Positions 1-9,121 of a stretch of DNA of 64,000 nucleotides are shown here, in pieces. The stretch covers positions 127,981 to 191,980 of the forward strand of contig NZ_LMPC01000012.1 of the NCBI RefSeq assembly GCF_001423745.1, read 5' to 3'. Below the pieces are notes generated by a model, which saw only the letters and a program-made list of their open reading frames with translations, had not been told where the DNA came from and searched no databases. Every line of letters starts with the position of its first letter. The first letter of the stretch is position 1. Source of the DNA: Arthrobacter sp. Leaf337. Its GTDB lineage: Bacteria > Actinomycetota > Actinomycetes > Actinomycetales > Micrococcaceae. The translations under genes were made by a program, and so were the position numbers.

Positions 1-326
1 TGGAGGTAGAACTCGGTGTGCTTGCTGGCACCGTCGTACTGCTCGTCCCAGTTGTCGGCGAAGATGCCGCTGTGCACGTAATGCAGCCTGGCCCGGCCGC
101 CGTCGAGCGGTTCCAGGACGTGCTCCAGCTGGTTGAACCAGCCGTCCGGTCCGTCCATGCGCGACACCAGGTGCTGCGGATACTCCTCCACGGTTTTCAC
201 GGCCGGCCACTGGTCCGTGGGGAACATCCAGCCGGGCGTCCCGTTGGTGACGGCTTCCCAGACGCGCTCCGGGGTGCCGGGCAGCTCGGTGTCGTAAACA
301 ATCTCGAATTTCCGGTTGTCAGTCAT
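1..326 (-). CDS. SRPBCC / AHSA1-type domain protein (3' part cut by window edge)
   Basis: The first ~108 residues are visible, starting MTDNRKFEIVYDTELPGTPERVW and continuing through W/P-rich strands typical of the START-like SRPBCC fold (activator of Hsp90 ATPase family). The C-terminus lies beyond base 1. The start codon overlaps the stop of the upstream ArsR-type gene in the string ATGACTGA, so the two are translationally coupled. ArsR-SRPBCC pairs are common in actinobacteria and usually form a self-regulated two-gene unit. The bound ligand cannot be read from the sequence. Function is inferred from fold and context only. Confidence 0.75.
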   Translation of the reverse strand, partial: MTDNRKFEIVYDTELPGTPERVWEAVTNGTPGWMFPTDQWPAVKTVEEYPQHLVSRMDGPDGWFNQLEHVLEPLDGGRARLHYVHSGIFADNWDEQYDGASKHTEFYL

Positions 327-951
327 TGTCCTGCTCCTGTTCCTTTTCCCCGGACGGGGTGGTTTGTTTTGGTTCTTTGAGTGCCGGGTGAAGCGCGACG
401 ACGATCCGGTGCTTCCGCCCGCCCGTCCCGCCGCCGTCGTGGTACTTGTCCACGAGCCGGGTAACCGCGACGCCGAGTTCTTCGGCGAACGCGGCCCGGT
501 CCGCGGCGGTGCGAAAGGTGATTTCGCCGTCGATGGCGAACGTGGCGAGTTTCTGCCGTGCGGCCGCGGCCCCGGCAATCAGCTTCCCCACTTCCTGGAC
601 CATGCGCCCGGCGAGCGCCAGAAGCCAGAAGGCGGAGAACCGGTCCGCGAAACGGTGCGGATCCGGCGCCACGGAGGCCAGGGCCGCCGGCGAAATGAGA
701 TAGGAAGCGGCCGTGGCCTGCAGCACGCGCTCGGTGACGTTGCCCTTGCGGCGCTCCTCCACCAGCTCCACCAGGCCGTGCCGCTCCAGCGCCTTGAGAT
801 GGTAGTTCACCTTTTGCCGCGGCAGCCCTACTTTCGCGGCGAGCTGGGTGGCCGAGCCGGGCTCCGCAAGCTCCTGGAGAATGCGGGTCCGGATGGGGTC
901 CAGTGAGGCTTCCGCCGCCGCCGGGTCCTCGATCACTTCGATGTCCAACAT
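319..951 (-). CDS. ArsR-family winged-helix transcriptional regulator
   Basis: A 210-residue protein. Residues ~15-70 form an ArsR-type winged helix: DPIRTRILQELAEPGSATQL, then the recognition helix LPRQKVNYHLKALERHGLVE and a basic wing (ERRKGN). No CXC metal motif is visible in the helix, so a metal sensor is unlikely. The C-terminal half is helical and ends in a charged tail (EKEQEQDND). It is the first gene of a unit with the overlapping SRPBCC gene, which it probably controls together with itself. The ligand is unknown. Confidence 0.85.
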   Translation of the reverse strand: MLDIEVIEDPAAAEASLDPIRTRILQELAEPGSATQLAAKVGLPRQKVNYHLKALERHGLVELVEERRKGNVTERVLQATAASYLISPAALASVAPDPHRFADRFSAFWLLALAGRMVQEVGKLIAGAAAARQKLATFAIDGEITFRTAADRAAFAEELGVAVTRLVDKYHDGGGTGGRKHRIVVALHPALKEPKQTTPSGEKEQEQDND

Positions 952-1009
952 GCTTTAAGTATCGCCACCGACAATTTTATTTGTCAAGAACTTTTTTACC
1001 GTCGGTGCC

Positions 1010-1080
1010 GAGTTCGCCGGAACGGTGCGGGGTCGCCGGAAGTTTCCAGCGATCCGGGCATGGTTCCGGCGAATTCGGCG
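1010..1080. repeat. ~70-bp interspersed palindrome, family 1, copy A
   Basis: An imperfect inverted repeat starting GAGTTCGCCGGAACGGTGCG and ending GGTTCCGGCGAATTCGGCG, with an inner pair TCGCCGGAA / TTCCAGCGA. The same element occurs at 35165-35233 and 36257-36326. It lies between the ArsR gene and the pseudouridine synthase gene. The repeated core word is TTCGCCGGAA and its complement TTCCGGCGAA. It can fold as a long cruciform or two-stem RNA. Role unknown; REP-like by form. Confidence 0.8.
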
Positions 1081-1137
1081 CGGGGGCAGAGCGGCGTGGG
1101 GCCGAGGCGCGCGGGGGCAGAGCGGCGTGGGGCCGAG
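1080..1137. repeat. 27-bp direct repeat, two copies, period 31
   Basis: Two identical 27-base units at 1080-1106 and 1111-1137 begin GCGGGGGCAGAGCGGCG and end GGGGCCGAG. The first unit starts inside the right arm of the neighbouring palindrome, which suggests a local slippage or duplication next to that element. No coding or regulatory role is evident. Confidence 0.8.
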
Positions 1138-1196
1138 CCGGCGGCAGAGGCCGGGCCGGGGGGCACCCGGCGCCACCCCGGTAGAATGGACCGGTG

Positions 1197-2159
1197 ATGC
1201 AATCCCCCCTCCCCGTGCGCGACGGCGTGAACGCGACCCGCCTGCGCCTCCCGGACGAGGGGCCGTGGGATACCGCAATGGACTACATGATGCACCGCTG
1301 GGGCCACATCGACCCGCAGGGCATCGAGGACCGGTTCGATGCCGGCGAGATTGTGGGCGAAGGCGGCATCCCCCTGGACAGGCGCACCAGGCTCGAGGAC
1401 CACACTTTCATCTGGTACTACCGCACCCTCCCGCCGGAGACGCGGCTGCCGGTTGAGCTCAGCATCCTGCACCAGGACGATCACATCCTGGTGGTGGACA
1501 AGCCCCACTTCCTGCCCACCACCCCGGGCGGCACCTACATCCAGGAGTCGGCCCTGGTGCGGCTCCGGAACCAGCTGAACCTCCCGGACCTGATCCCCAT
1601 GCACCGCCTGGACCGGATGACGGCCGGCATCCTCCTGCTCTCCACCAACCCGGAGACCCGCGGCAGGTACCAGGTGCTGTTCGAGAAGCGCCAGGTCCAG
1701 AAGGAGTACGAGTGCGTGTCCGCCGCGGAACCGGCAGCGGGACATCCCGCCGTCGAGTTCCCCGTGGTGGTGCGGAACCGCATGACCAAGTCCCGCAGCT
1801 ATCTCCTCGCCGAAGTCATCGACGGCGAACCCAATGCGGAAACCCGCATCGACGTGATGAAAACGTACGACGCCGGCAGTCCAGCAGGGGCCCCGACTCC
1901 AGCAGGTGCCCCGGAACGGCGGGCGCTGTACCGGCTTGAGCCGCACTCGGGAAAGACCCATCAGCTCAGGGTGCACATGGCGTCCCTCGGGCTGGGGATC
2001 GTGAACGATGCCTTCTACCCCGAACTGCTGGACAAGGCGCCGGACGACTACACCCGGCCGCTCCAGCTCCTGGCCCGCGGGATCCGTTTTGTGGACCCCA
2101 TCACCCAGCAGCCGGTGGAGTACCGCAGCAGGCTCCAGCTCAGCGAAGCTCCTGCGTAG
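1197..2159 (+). CDS. RluA-family RNA pseudouridine synthase
   Basis: About 320 residues. The RluA catalytic motif is HRLDRMTAG with the nucleophile Asp near residue 139, preceded by the strand LHQDDHILVVDKP and followed by LLLSTNPETR; SGKTHQLRVHM-type C-terminal motif (PHSGKTHQLRVHMASLG) is also present. These elements define a TruB-unrelated RluA-type pseudouridine synthase acting on rRNA or tRNA. There is no N-terminal S4 domain; instead ~85 residues of unassigned sequence precede the core. A GTG at 1194 directly precedes the ATG at 1197, so the start may be one codon earlier. The target uridine cannot be inferred. Confidence 0.88.
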   Translation: MQSPLPVRDGVNATRLRLPDEGPWDTAMDYMMHRWGHIDPQGIEDRFDAGEIVGEGGIPLDRRTRLEDHTFIWYYRTLPPETRLPVELSILHQDDHILVVDKPHFLPTTPGGTYIQESALVRLRNQLNLPDLIPMHRLDRMTAGILLLSTNPETRGRYQVLFEKRQVQKEYECVSAAEPAAGHPAVEFPVVVRNRMTKSRSYLLAEVIDGEPNAETRIDVMKTYDAGSPAGAPTPAGAPERRALYRLEPHSGKTHQLRVHMASLGLGIVNDAFYPELLDKAPDDYTRPLQLLARGIRFVDPITQQPVEYRSRLQLSEAPA

Positions 2160-2213
2160 CCCCGGCCTGAGACTGGCGTAAGTAAGACATCACTGGCCCG
2201 CCCGAGGCGCAAA

Positions 2214-2873
2214 ATGAGGTACCTTGTGCCCATGGACCTCGCCAACGCTGACACCTGGGGCGCCGCGATCTATTTCTGGATCATCCCCATCGTCCTTGGC
2301 GACGCCATTTTCCCGCCGGTGCCCTCCGAAATGGTGGTGATCACGGGCGGAGCGTTGTCCGCCGAGGGCCGCGCCAACTTTCTGCTGGTGGGATTCCTTG
2401 CCGCACTGGCGTCGTGGATCGGCGACGTTGTGGTGTTCCAGCTGTTCAAGCGCCGCCTGAGCCATGTCCTGGACCGGTGGCGGTGGGGCCGTAAATTCCA
2501 CCGCGGCATCCACGCGGCCATCGCCAAGGCGGGCCGGTCCACCACGTACGGGGCCATCATCGGCGTGCGGTTCATTCCGGGCGGCCGGCTGGCGACGTCG
2601 GCCGCTGCCGGCATCGCCGACGTCACCACCCGCGCGTTCAGCTTCTGCGCCGCCGTGGGCGGAGTTCTCTGGGGCACCTGGCTCACGGGGCTCGGCTACT
2701 TCACGGGCTCCGCCACCAAGCTGCCGTTCTGGGCGAGCTCGCTGATCGGCGTCGCCGTCGGACTGGTGATCGGCGCGGTGGTGGGCATGATTGTCACCCG
2801 CCGCCGCGGCAGCCGGTCCCCGGTGGACGAGCCGGCCGACGACCCAAGCCCAGACGCAGCGCCTTCGGGCTAA
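2214..2873 (+). CDS. DedA-family (SNARE-associated/VTT) membrane protein
   Basis: A 219-residue integral membrane protein. It carries the DedA signatures: FWIIPIVLGDAIFPPVPSEMVVITGGALSA near the N-terminus, the conserved arginine region GVRFIPGGRLATSAAAG around residue 120, and two C-terminal hydrophobic segments followed by a charged tail. DedA proteins are linked to membrane lipid carrier (undecaprenyl phosphate) flipping and membrane homeostasis. The ATG at 2214 has GAGG six bases upstream; a second ATG at 2232 is possible but its spacing is poor. It is downstream of the pseudouridine synthase with a 54-base gap. Confidence 0.85.
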   Translation: MRYLVPMDLANADTWGAAIYFWIIPIVLGDAIFPPVPSEMVVITGGALSAEGRANFLLVGFLAALASWIGDVVVFQLFKRRLSHVLDRWRWGRKFHRGIHAAIAKAGRSTTYGAIIGVRFIPGGRLATSAAAGIADVTTRAFSFCAAVGGVLWGTWLTGLGYFTGSATKLPFWASSLIGVAVGLVIGAVVGMIVTRRRGSRSPVDEPADDPSPDAAPSG

Positions 2874-2886
2874 ACGGGAAACCAGG

Positions 2887-3192
2887 TCAGACGGGAGCCC
2901 AACGGCCGCGGCTGCGGCGGAGCACAAGAAGTGCACCGGTCACCGCAACGCGTTCGACGGCGTCGCGCATCATCGCTGCCGACTCCCGCGCCTGGTTGTT
3001 CTCCCCGGTGTACTCGGTTGCCTCCACCAGGAAGCGGAGGTTCAGTTCCGGCACTCCGCCGGCGATCTGCAACTGGTTGGACTCCACGTGGTGCCTTGTT
3101 CCGAGGGCTTCGACGGCGGCGGCCATCACGGCCTCGGGAGCGTTGCCAGGCTTCAGCCCGGTGATCTTAAGTCTTGTCTGGAACGAAGGCAT
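2887..3192 (-). CDS. Small conserved-looking hypothetical protein (101 aa)
   Basis: Reads MPSFQTRLKITGLKPGNAPE, then an alternating alpha/beta pattern (AVMAAAVEALGTRHHVESNQLQI, LNLRFLVEATEYT). I do not recognise the family. The ATG at 3192 is preferred over the in-frame GTG at 3201 because GGGTGGA lies just upstream of it. It is convergent with the DedA gene (13-base gap) and sits downstream of PEP carboxylase behind a strong 19-bp hairpin, so it is probably transcribed on its own. Base composition and codon use match the neighbours. Confidence 0.6.
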   Translation of the reverse strand: MPSFQTRLKITGLKPGNAPEAVMAAAVEALGTRHHVESNQLQIAGGVPELNLRFLVEATEYTGENNQARESAAMMRDAVERVAVTGALLVLRRSRGRWAPV

Positions 3193-3210
3193 GGAATCCA
3201 CCCTAGCGTC

Positions 3211-3275
3211 AGCGCGAACGGGCAGATAACGCCCGCAGATCCTCGTCCGCAGGGCCTTATCTGCCCGTTCGCGCT
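3211..3275. repeat. Palindrome family 2, copy 1 (19-bp perfect stem)
   Basis: AGCGCGAACGGGCAGATAA (3211-3229) pairs perfectly with its complement at 3257-3275, leaving a 27-base loop. The outer word AGCGCGAACGG / CCGTTCGCGCT recurs at 10710-10766 and 52074-52160. It follows the stop of PEP carboxylase and precedes the small hypothetical gene on the same strand, so it could act as the ppc terminator. No U-tract is seen. Confidence 0.8.
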
Positions 3276-3303
3276 AACCGTCCCGGGCATCGGACGCGTG
3301 GGA

Positions 3304-6168
3304 CTATCCCGTGTTGCGGAGGCCTGCCGCTACTCCGTTGACGGTGATGAGCATGGCCCGCTGGAGGCGCTCATCGATCTCGGCCCCGGACATGCTTTCG
3401 CCCTCGGAACCTTCGGCCCGGATGCGGCGCATCAGTTCCACCTGAAGGTAGCTGATGGGATCCAGGTACTGGTCGCGGATCTCCAGGGAGCGTTTAAGGG
3501 TTGGCTGAGCGTCGAGGAGCACGTGCTCGCCGGTGAGGTTCTGGATCTCCGTGACGGTGAGTTCGTATTCGTCCCGGATGGCCCGGAACAGGTGGTGCAG
3601 CTCTTTCGGGACCAGCGTGGAAACGTAGTAGCCGGCAATGTCCATGTCCGTCTTGGCCAGTGTCATTTCCACGTTGGACAGCACTGAGCGGAAGAAGTGC
3701 CAGCGCTCCATCATTTCCACAAGCTGATCCGTGTTGCCGGCTTCGCGGGCGGCCTTCAGACCGGAACCGACGCCGAACCAGCCCGGCACAATCTGCCGCG
3801 ACTGGGTCCAGCCGAAGACCCACGGGATGGCGCGCAGCCCGCCCAGTCCTGCGCCCGAGTCCGGCCGCTTGGACGGACGCGAGCCGATGTTCAGGGAGCC
3901 GAGCTGTTCCACCGGGGTGGAGGCCATGAAGTAGGCCGGCAGATCCGGATCGTCAATGAGCGAGCGGTACCGGGCGAAGGCGGCATCGGAGATGGTCTCC
4001 ATGACGTGGCCGTAGCGCTCGCGCTGGTCCTCGGAGGTGCGCGGGGTGCGGTGCAGTGCGGAACCCTGCATCACGGCAGCGAGCGAAAGCTCCAGGTTTT
4101 CGCGTGACAGCTCGGGCAGCGAGTACTTGTCCGAGATGACTTCGCCCTGCTCGGTGAACTTGATTTCACCTTCGAGGACACCGTTCGGCTGGGCCATGAT
4201 CGCGTCGTAGGTGGGCCCGCCGCCACGGCCCACGGAACCGCCGCGGCCGTGGAAGAGGCGCACCCGGACGCCGTGCTTGGCCGCGACGTCGCGCAGCTTC
4301 CGCTGGGTCTTGTGGATCTCCCACTGGCTGGTCATCACGCCGGATTCCTTGTTCGAGTCCGAGTAGCCAAGCATGATTTCCTGCACGTCGCCGCGCAGCC
4401 GGACGAGTTCCCGGTAGGACGGATCGGACAGCAGCTGGTCCACGATCTCCGCCGAAGCCCGCAGCTCCTCCACCGTTTCCAGCAGCGGCGCGAACCCGAT
4501 CTTGGCGTACGGCGCCTCACCAAAGAGGCTGACCAGTCCTGCTTCGCGGGCCAGCACCGCAGCGGCCAGGACGTCGTCGGCCCCGCGGGTCATCGAAATG
4601 ATGTACGTCTCGATGACGTCCGGGCCGTAGGTCTTCAGGGCGCGGCGGATCTCACGGAAGACGTCGTACGTGCCGTCAGCGACGCCGTCGAGCTTAATCG
4701 GGTGGCCGGACAGCGGACGGCGGGAGCCCAGTTCCGCCCCCAGCACTTCCAGGCGCTCGGCGCGGCTGAGTTCGGAGTACCGCACACCTGGGCCGCCAAG
4801 GCGGTCCATGAGCTGTCCGACGGCGTCATGGTGGTGGTCGGCGTGCTCGCGGATGTCCAGGGTGGCGAGGTGCAGCCCGAAGGAGGCGATGGCGCGGCGC
4901 ACCCGTGCGAGGGCACCGTCGGCAGCCAGTCCGGCGTGGTGGTTGCGGAGCGATTCCTCCAGCAGTCCAAGCTCGGCGAGGACGCCCGCGGTTGAGGTGT
5001 AGTCCCGGCCCGGCTCGTGTGAGGAGCCGGCCGCGACGCGCTTGGCCGTGTTGAGCAGCTTGGCCTTGATGCAGGTGAGCTTGAGCCGGTAGGGCTCCTG
5101 GGCGTTGAGTTCCAGCACCCGGCGGTCCAGGCCCGGCAGGTTCTTGAGGTCAGTGTCGATCGAGTCGAGCAGTTCCTGGTCCGCCCCGGCCAGTGCCGTG
5201 GAGTTGGACAGGATGGCGATGAGCTCGTCGATCATGGCGATGCTGATGCGGACAGCGTGCTGGTTCTGGATCTGGAGGATCTCGCGGGTGACGGCGGCGG
5301 TGACGTTGGGGTTGCCGTCGCGGTCGCCGCCAATCCAGGAGCCGAAGCGGAGGGGCGCCTTCTGCGACGGCAGAGTAACTCCGTGTTCGGCCAGCAGCTC
5401 GGAGAGGTCCGAGAGCATCTCCGGCATGGCGTCGGTGAGGATGCTGTTGAGGTAGTAGATGGCGTTGCGGGCCTCATCCACCGGGGTGGGCCGGACCTGG
5501 CGGAGCTCGTCCGTCTGCCACATCTGATCGATCACTTCGGCGAGCTGACGGTCCTGGCGGCGGCGGGCCGAAGTGCCTTCCTCGGTGGAAACTGCCAGGA
5601 CGTCGGAAAGCCGGCGGATCTTGTCCAGCACGGAGCGGCGGGACGCCTCGGTGGGGTGGGCCGTGAAGATGGGACGGACATCCAGTTCATTGACCACTTC
5701 CTGGAGCACTGCCGGTCCGGCCTGGCCGGAAATCTCCTCCACGGCCTTGGCCAGCCAGCCGTCCTTTTCCTGCCGGGTCCGCAGTCCACGGACCCGGTGG
5801 ACCTGTTCGGCGGCGTTGGCCAGGTGGAAGTAGAACGCAAAAGCGCGGACCAGGTCGGTGGCCTGGTCAATCGGCAGGGAGCCGAGAAGTTCTCGGACCT
5901 GGGCGACGACGTCGTGCGAGCTCCAAGGGCCGGTGGCATCCGCGCCGCCGCGGGCGGCTTCCTTGGATTCCTTGGTCAGGAGGCGGACCTGCTCCACGAG
6001 GTCGAGGAGCTCGGGCCCGTGCTGGCGGACCAGCGATTCGCCCAGCAGGGTGGAGACGCGACGGACATCCGCCCGGAGTTCGGACGCAAGATCGCTGCTG
6101 GCATCGGGGCCCGCCGGGTCAGCGCCTGCTGCGAGATGGGAGCCTGGATTTACTGCAGTGTCAGCCAT
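3304..6168 (-). CDS. ppc: Phosphoenolpyruvate carboxylase
   Basis: Catalyses PEP + bicarbonate to oxaloacetate, the anaplerotic feed of the TCA cycle, in the cytoplasm. The 954-residue length fits bacterial PEPC. Visible hallmarks are [11 protein letters not shown] with the catalytic His near residue 171, [15 protein letters not shown], the catalytic-lobe motif [11 protein letters not shown], the glycine-rich loop [14 protein letters not shown], and the invariant C-terminal NTG. The ATG at 6168 is chosen because the protein then starts [11 protein letters not shown]; an upstream in-frame start at 6207 would add 13 unlikely residues. With the glyoxylate shunt genes and poxB in the same window it marks the C2/C3/C4 node. 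Confidence 0.97.
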   Translation of the reverse strand: MADTAVNPGSHLAAGADPAGPDASSDLASELRADVRRVSTLLGESLVRQHGPELLDLVEQVRLLTKESKEAARGGADATGPWSSHDVVAQVRELLGSLPIDQATDLVRAFAFYFHLANAAEQVHRVRGLRTRQEKDGWLAKAVEEISGQAGPAVLQEVVNELDVRPIFTAHPTEASRRSVLDKIRRLSDVLAVSTEEGTSARRRQDRQLAEVIDQMWQTDELRQVRPTPVDEARNAIYYLNSILTDAMPEMLSDLSELLAEHGVTLPSQKAPLRFGSWIGGDRDGNPNVTAAVTREILQIQNQHAVRISIAMIDELIAILSNSTALAGADQELLDSIDTDLKNLPGLDRRVLELNAQEPYRLKLTCIKAKLLNTAKRVAAGSSHEPGRDYTSTAGVLAELGLLEESLRNHHAGLAADGALARVRRAIASFGLHLATLDIREHADHHHDAVGQLMDRLGGPGVRYSELSRAERLEVLGAELGSRRPLSGHPIKLDGVADGTYDVFREIRRALKTYGPDVIETYIISMTRGADDVLAAAVLAREAGLVSLFGEAPYAKIGFAPLLETVEELRASAEIVDQLLSDPSYRELVRLRGDVQEIMLGYSDSNKESGVMTSQWEIHKTQRKLRDVAAKHGVRVRLFHGRGGSVGRGGGPTYDAIMAQPNGVLEGEIKFTEQGEVISDKYSLPELSRENLELSLAAVMQGSALHRTPRTSEDQRERYGHVMETISDAAFARYRSLIDDPDLPAYFMASTPVEQLGSLNIGSRPSKRPDSGAGLGGLRAIPWVFGWTQSRQIVPGWFGVGSGLKAAREAGNTDQLVEMMERWHFFRSVLSNVEMTLAKTDMDIAGYYVSTLVPKELHHLFRAIRDEYELTVTEIQNLTGEHVLLDAQPTLKRSLEIRDQYLDPISYLQVELMRRIRAEGSEGESMSGAEIDERLQRAMLITVNGVAAGLRNTG

Positions 6169-6283
6169 GGAAACTATCTTTCGAGGGTTCGGACTTGGCT
6201 CGTACACTGCGCTGGATACTGTGAGCCGGGTTACGTGTTCCTATGGGATGTTACCCGGCACTGTTGCGGCGTGGGAATTTGTC

Positions 6284-6649
6284 TCAGATAGTGTTCGTGC
6301 CCTTGACGTCCGCGGCGGCCCCTGCTTTATTTGGCGCCGCCGCGGGTTCATCAGGCGCCGCCGCGGGCGGCCGTACAGCCCTGATGGTGATTTTCCCGGT
6401 GTAGGCCTCGTTGTGGTCGGGGCCCTTCCCGGACTGCGTGGACTCGTGCCGCCGCTGTTTCAGCTCTTCCCTGGCGGCAGCAGATTCCGTGCGGGTGGGG
6501 GCGCCCGTGGCGTCAAAGATGCCCAGGACGCTTCCCAGCGATCCCGTTGCCCCCTTGGCGTTTCCGCGACGCTTCAAGACGGACATCCCCGCCACGGTGA
6601 ACCCGGCAATCAGCGCGAGGCAGGCCACCACGGTGAGCAGCGCGTCCAT
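6284..6649 (-). CDS. Small single-pass membrane protein, unknown function
   Basis: A 121-residue protein with one N-terminal transmembrane helix (LLTVVACLALIAGFTVAGMSV, about residues 4-24), then a basic stop-transfer RRGNAKG and a hydrophilic cytoplasmic part with charged helix AAAREELKQRRHE and an Ala/Pro-rich end. I do not recognise the family. It lies 13 bases downstream of the NAD(P)-binding reductase gene and 115 bases upstream of ppc, all on the minus strand. The in-frame extension upstream of 6649 overlaps the reductase gene and is rejected as a start. Confidence 0.65.
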   Translation of the reverse strand: MDALLTVVACLALIAGFTVAGMSVLKRRGNAKGATGSLGSVLGIFDATGAPTRTESAAAREELKQRRHESTQSGKGPDHNEAYTGKITIRAVRPPAAAPDEPAAAPNKAGAAADVKGTNTI

Positions 6650-6662
6650 GCCTCGCCCCGGC

Positions 6663-7343
6663 TCAGCGTGCGATCTTGAAATTGAAGTTTGCGGTCCCCA
6701 GCGCGCCCCAGAGCCGGATCCAGACTGGCAGGAGCATCTCGGTGCCGCGTGCCGTGGTGATGTCGCCCAGGTCAATCACGTCCTGGTGCCCAAGGCTCTT
6801 GAGGAGCGTGACCACTTCATGCTTGGCGTCCGCATCGTTGCCCGAGACGAACACGGAGTGGTCGCCGCCCGCCGCGCGGCCGGGATCAACCATCAGGCTC
6901 GCGTTCATCGTGTTGAGGGTCTTGACCACTTTGGCTTCGGGGAACTTCCGCTGGATCTGCTCCCCCAGGCTGTCCGTGTTGACCGGGTTGAGCGTCGGCG
7001 GCATGCCATGGGAGAAATCAAGGGGATTCGAGATGTCCAAGAGAATCTTGCCGGCAAGATTTTCCGCACCCGCGGCAGAGAGCGCAGCGACGGAGCTTGC
7101 ACCTTCAGTTGCGTTGATTACCAGCTCCGCGCCTGCAGCCACATCGGCGTACGCGGCCAGGTGGACGTGAGGGTGCTCCTGGAGCCACGTGCCGAAGGGA
7201 GCCGCACCCATGGCGTCCGGCTCCGTGCGGGCAAGGGTCGCCTTCGGGTCGCGGGTTCCGATGACGATTTCATGGCCGAGACTTGCCAGCGCTCCGGCCA
7301 TGGTCCGGCCAACGGTCCCGGTTCCTAGTACAGCAATTTGCAT
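6663..7343 (-). CDS. F420H2:NADP+ oxidoreductase-like NAD(P)-binding protein
   Basis: A 226-residue Rossmann protein starting MQIAVLGTGTVGRTMAGALASLGHEIVIGTRDP: the GTGTVG dinucleotide loop is at residues 7-12. Further motifs LLDISNPLDF and VVKTLNTMNASLMVDP match the NPD-type (F420-dependent NADP reductase / Fno-like) family, many members of which in actinobacteria have unknown substrates. The ATG at 7343 has AGAGGATGAG upstream as ribosome binding site; the longer in-frame reading to 7475 is rejected. It is divergent from an aldo/keto reductase gene and shares with it a 171-base regulatory gap. Confidence 0.82.
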   Translation of the reverse strand: MQIAVLGTGTVGRTMAGALASLGHEIVIGTRDPKATLARTEPDAMGAAPFGTWLQEHPHVHLAAYADVAAGAELVINATEGASSVAALSAAGAENLAGKILLDISNPLDFSHGMPPTLNPVNTDSLGEQIQRKFPEAKVVKTLNTMNASLMVDPGRAAGGDHSVFVSGNDADAKHEVVTLLKSLGHQDVIDLGDITTARGTEMLLPVWIRLWGALGTANFNFKIAR

Positions 7344-7469
7344 GGCGTTCTCATCCTCTGGGCGTTGGTTAGGTTCTTGGGGTAGACAGGTTCGTCTACC
7401 CGTGGGCTTGACGGTATCAGGCCGACCCGAGCACCGCAAGGGATCGGCTGAAGGCAAAGTGGTAACGAC

Positions 7470-7491
7470 TGACAATTATTGAAATCTGTCA
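7470..7491. promoter_or_regulatory. Inverted repeat in divergent promoter region (possible TetR operator)
   Basis: TGACA-N12-TGTCA lies between the divergent reductase (start 7343) and aldo/keto reductase (start 7515) genes. The plus-strand operon contains a TetR-type gene, so this is a reasonable candidate for its operator. No footprint data; inferred from position and symmetry only. Confidence 0.35.
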
Positions 7492-7514
7492 TCTGATTCT
7501 TGTAAGCTCGCTTT

Positions 7515-8531
7515 ATGACCACTTCCATGCAAGCTTTCCGCCGCACCCTCGGCTCCGCCGGACCCGCCACGGCGCCCATCGGGCTGGGCCTCATGGGCAT
7601 GTCCGACCTCTATGGACCCGCGGACGACGCGGAGAGCGTCGCCACAATTCAGGCTGCCCTCGACGCAGGCGTCACCCTGCTGGACACGGGCGACTTTTAC
7701 GGCATGGGGCACAACGAGCTCCTGCTGCGCGACGCCATCCGCGGCCGGCGCCGCGAAGACGTGCAGATCAGCGTCAAGTTCGGCGTCCTGCGGGACGCGC
7801 GCGGGGGATGGAACGGCGTCGACACCCGGCCGGCAGCCATCAAGAACTTCCTCGCCTACTCCCTGCGCCGCCTCGGCACCGACTACGTCGACATCTACCG
7901 GCCGGCCCGCCTCGATCCCGCCGTCCCCGTCGAAGAAACCATGGGCGCGCTGGCCGAGCTCGTGAAACAGGGCCTCATCCGCCACATCGGGCTATCGGAG
8001 GTGGGGGCTGAAACGCTGCGCCGGGCGCACGCCGTGCACCCGGTCTCAGACCTGCAGATCGAATACTCGCTGATTTCCCGCGGCCTCGAAAAAGAGATCC
8101 TGCCCGCAGCCCGTGAACTGGGAGTCGGAATCACCGCCTACGGTGTCCTGTCCCGCGGCCTCGTCTCTGGCCACTGGCCCGCCCAGGCCGAGGGCGACCG
8201 CCGGGACTTCCGCGCCCATCTCCCCCGGTTCTCCGGCGAAAACCTGCAGCGCAACCTCGAGCTCGTCGAGCGGCTGCGCCTCATTGCCGACAGCAAGGAC
8301 GCCACCGTGGCCCAGGTGGCCATCGCCTGGGTGCTGTCGCGCGGTGAGGACATCGTCCCCCTGGTGGGCGCCCGCCGACGCGACCGGCTGGCCGAGTCCC
8401 TCGGAGCCGCCTCGCTGACCCTCTCCAGCCAGGATCTCGCCGACATTGAAGCGGCCGTTCCGGCTGACGCCGCCGCCGGTACACGCTACGACGCGGGCCA
8501 GATGGCCATGCTCGACAGCGAGCGGAAGTGA
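7515..8531 (+). CDS. Aldo/keto reductase
   Basis: A 338-residue TIM-barrel oxidoreductase. Asp57 and Tyr62 in LLDTGDFYG and Lys88 in ISVKFG match three residues of the aldo/keto reductase catalytic tetrad. The segment normally holding the tetrad His reads DIYRPARLDP (residues 126-134), so the His is absent; this variant sequence occurs in a known AKR subgroup. The C-terminal region AIAWVLSRGEDIVPLVGARRRDRLAESL is the NADPH-binding part. Its stop overlaps the GTG start of the following TetR gene by 4 bases, so the two are cotranscribed. Substrate unknown. Confidence 0.9.
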   Translation: MTTSMQAFRRTLGSAGPATAPIGLGLMGMSDLYGPADDAESVATIQAALDAGVTLLDTGDFYGMGHNELLLRDAIRGRRREDVQISVKFGVLRDARGGWNGVDTRPAAIKNFLAYSLRRLGTDYVDIYRPARLDPAVPVEETMGALAELVKQGLIRHIGLSEVGAETLRRAHAVHPVSDLQIEYSLISRGLEKEILPAARELGVGITAYGVLSRGLVSGHWPAQAEGDRRDFRAHLPRFSGENLQRNLELVERLRLIADSKDATVAQVAIAWVLSRGEDIVPLVGARRRDRLAESLGAASLTLSSQDLADIEAAVPADAAAGTRYDAGQMAMLDSERK

Positions 8532-9121
8532 GCCCTGCCGCCGTCGTACTGACGGAAGAGCGCATCCTGGACGCCGCCGAGGACGTCCTTCGCCGCTTCG
8601 GCCTGGCCAAGGCCACAGTGGTGGACGTTGCCAAGGTCCTTCGCGTGAGCCACGGCAGCGTCTACCGGCACTTCCCCACGAAAGTTGCGCTCCGGGACGC
8701 GGTGGCAAGGAGGTGGCTTGACCGGATCATCGAACCCCTGGATCCCTCGCTGGACACCGCCGGCCCGGCGTCCGAGCGCCTCCTTCGCTGGCTTCAGCGG
8801 CTCGCGGCCATCAAACAAGGCATGGCATTGGAAGACCCCGAGCTGTTCGGGACCTTCAGCCAACTGACCGCTGAGGCGAGGGAAGTGGTGGCCGCCCACG
8901 TGAACCACCTCGCCGCACAGCTGACCGAAATCATCGCGGACGGCATCGAAAACGGCGAGTTCGCCCGGACGGACGCGGTCACTGCCGGCCGCACCGTCCT
9001 GTACGCAACTGCCCGGTTTCACCACCCGCTGCACGCCGCGGAGTGGGCGGATCCGGCGATCCATGACGATCTGACGGAAGTGTGGAAGCTGCTGGTGCAC
9101 GGTCTGGGCACCCGCCCCTGA
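8528..9121 (+). CDS. TetR-family transcriptional regulator
   Basis: A 197-residue protein with an N-terminal TetR helix-turn-helix: LTEERILDAAEDVLRRFG followed by TVVDVAKVLRVSHGSVYRHFPTKVALRDAV. The C-terminal ligand domain is divergent. Starts with GTG inside the AKR stop region (GTGA overlap). It probably represses the AKR operon and perhaps the divergent Fno-like reductase through the inverted repeat at 7470-7491. Inducer unknown. Confidence 0.88.
   Translation: MSPAAVVLTEERILDAAEDVLRRFGLAKATVVDVAKVLRVSHGSVYRHFPTKVALRDAVARRWLDRIIEPLDPSLDTAGPASERLLRWLQRLAAIKQGMALEDPELFGTFSQLTAEAREVVAAHVNHLAAQLTEIIADGIENGEFARTDAVTAGRTVLYATARFHHPLHAAEWADPAIHDDLTEVWKLLVHGLGTRP

Noticed and set aside
996..1976. 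326-codon minus-strand frame over the pseudouridine synthase gene
   Set aside because: Shadow of the plus-strand RluA-type gene; no motifs and it runs through the intergenic repeats.
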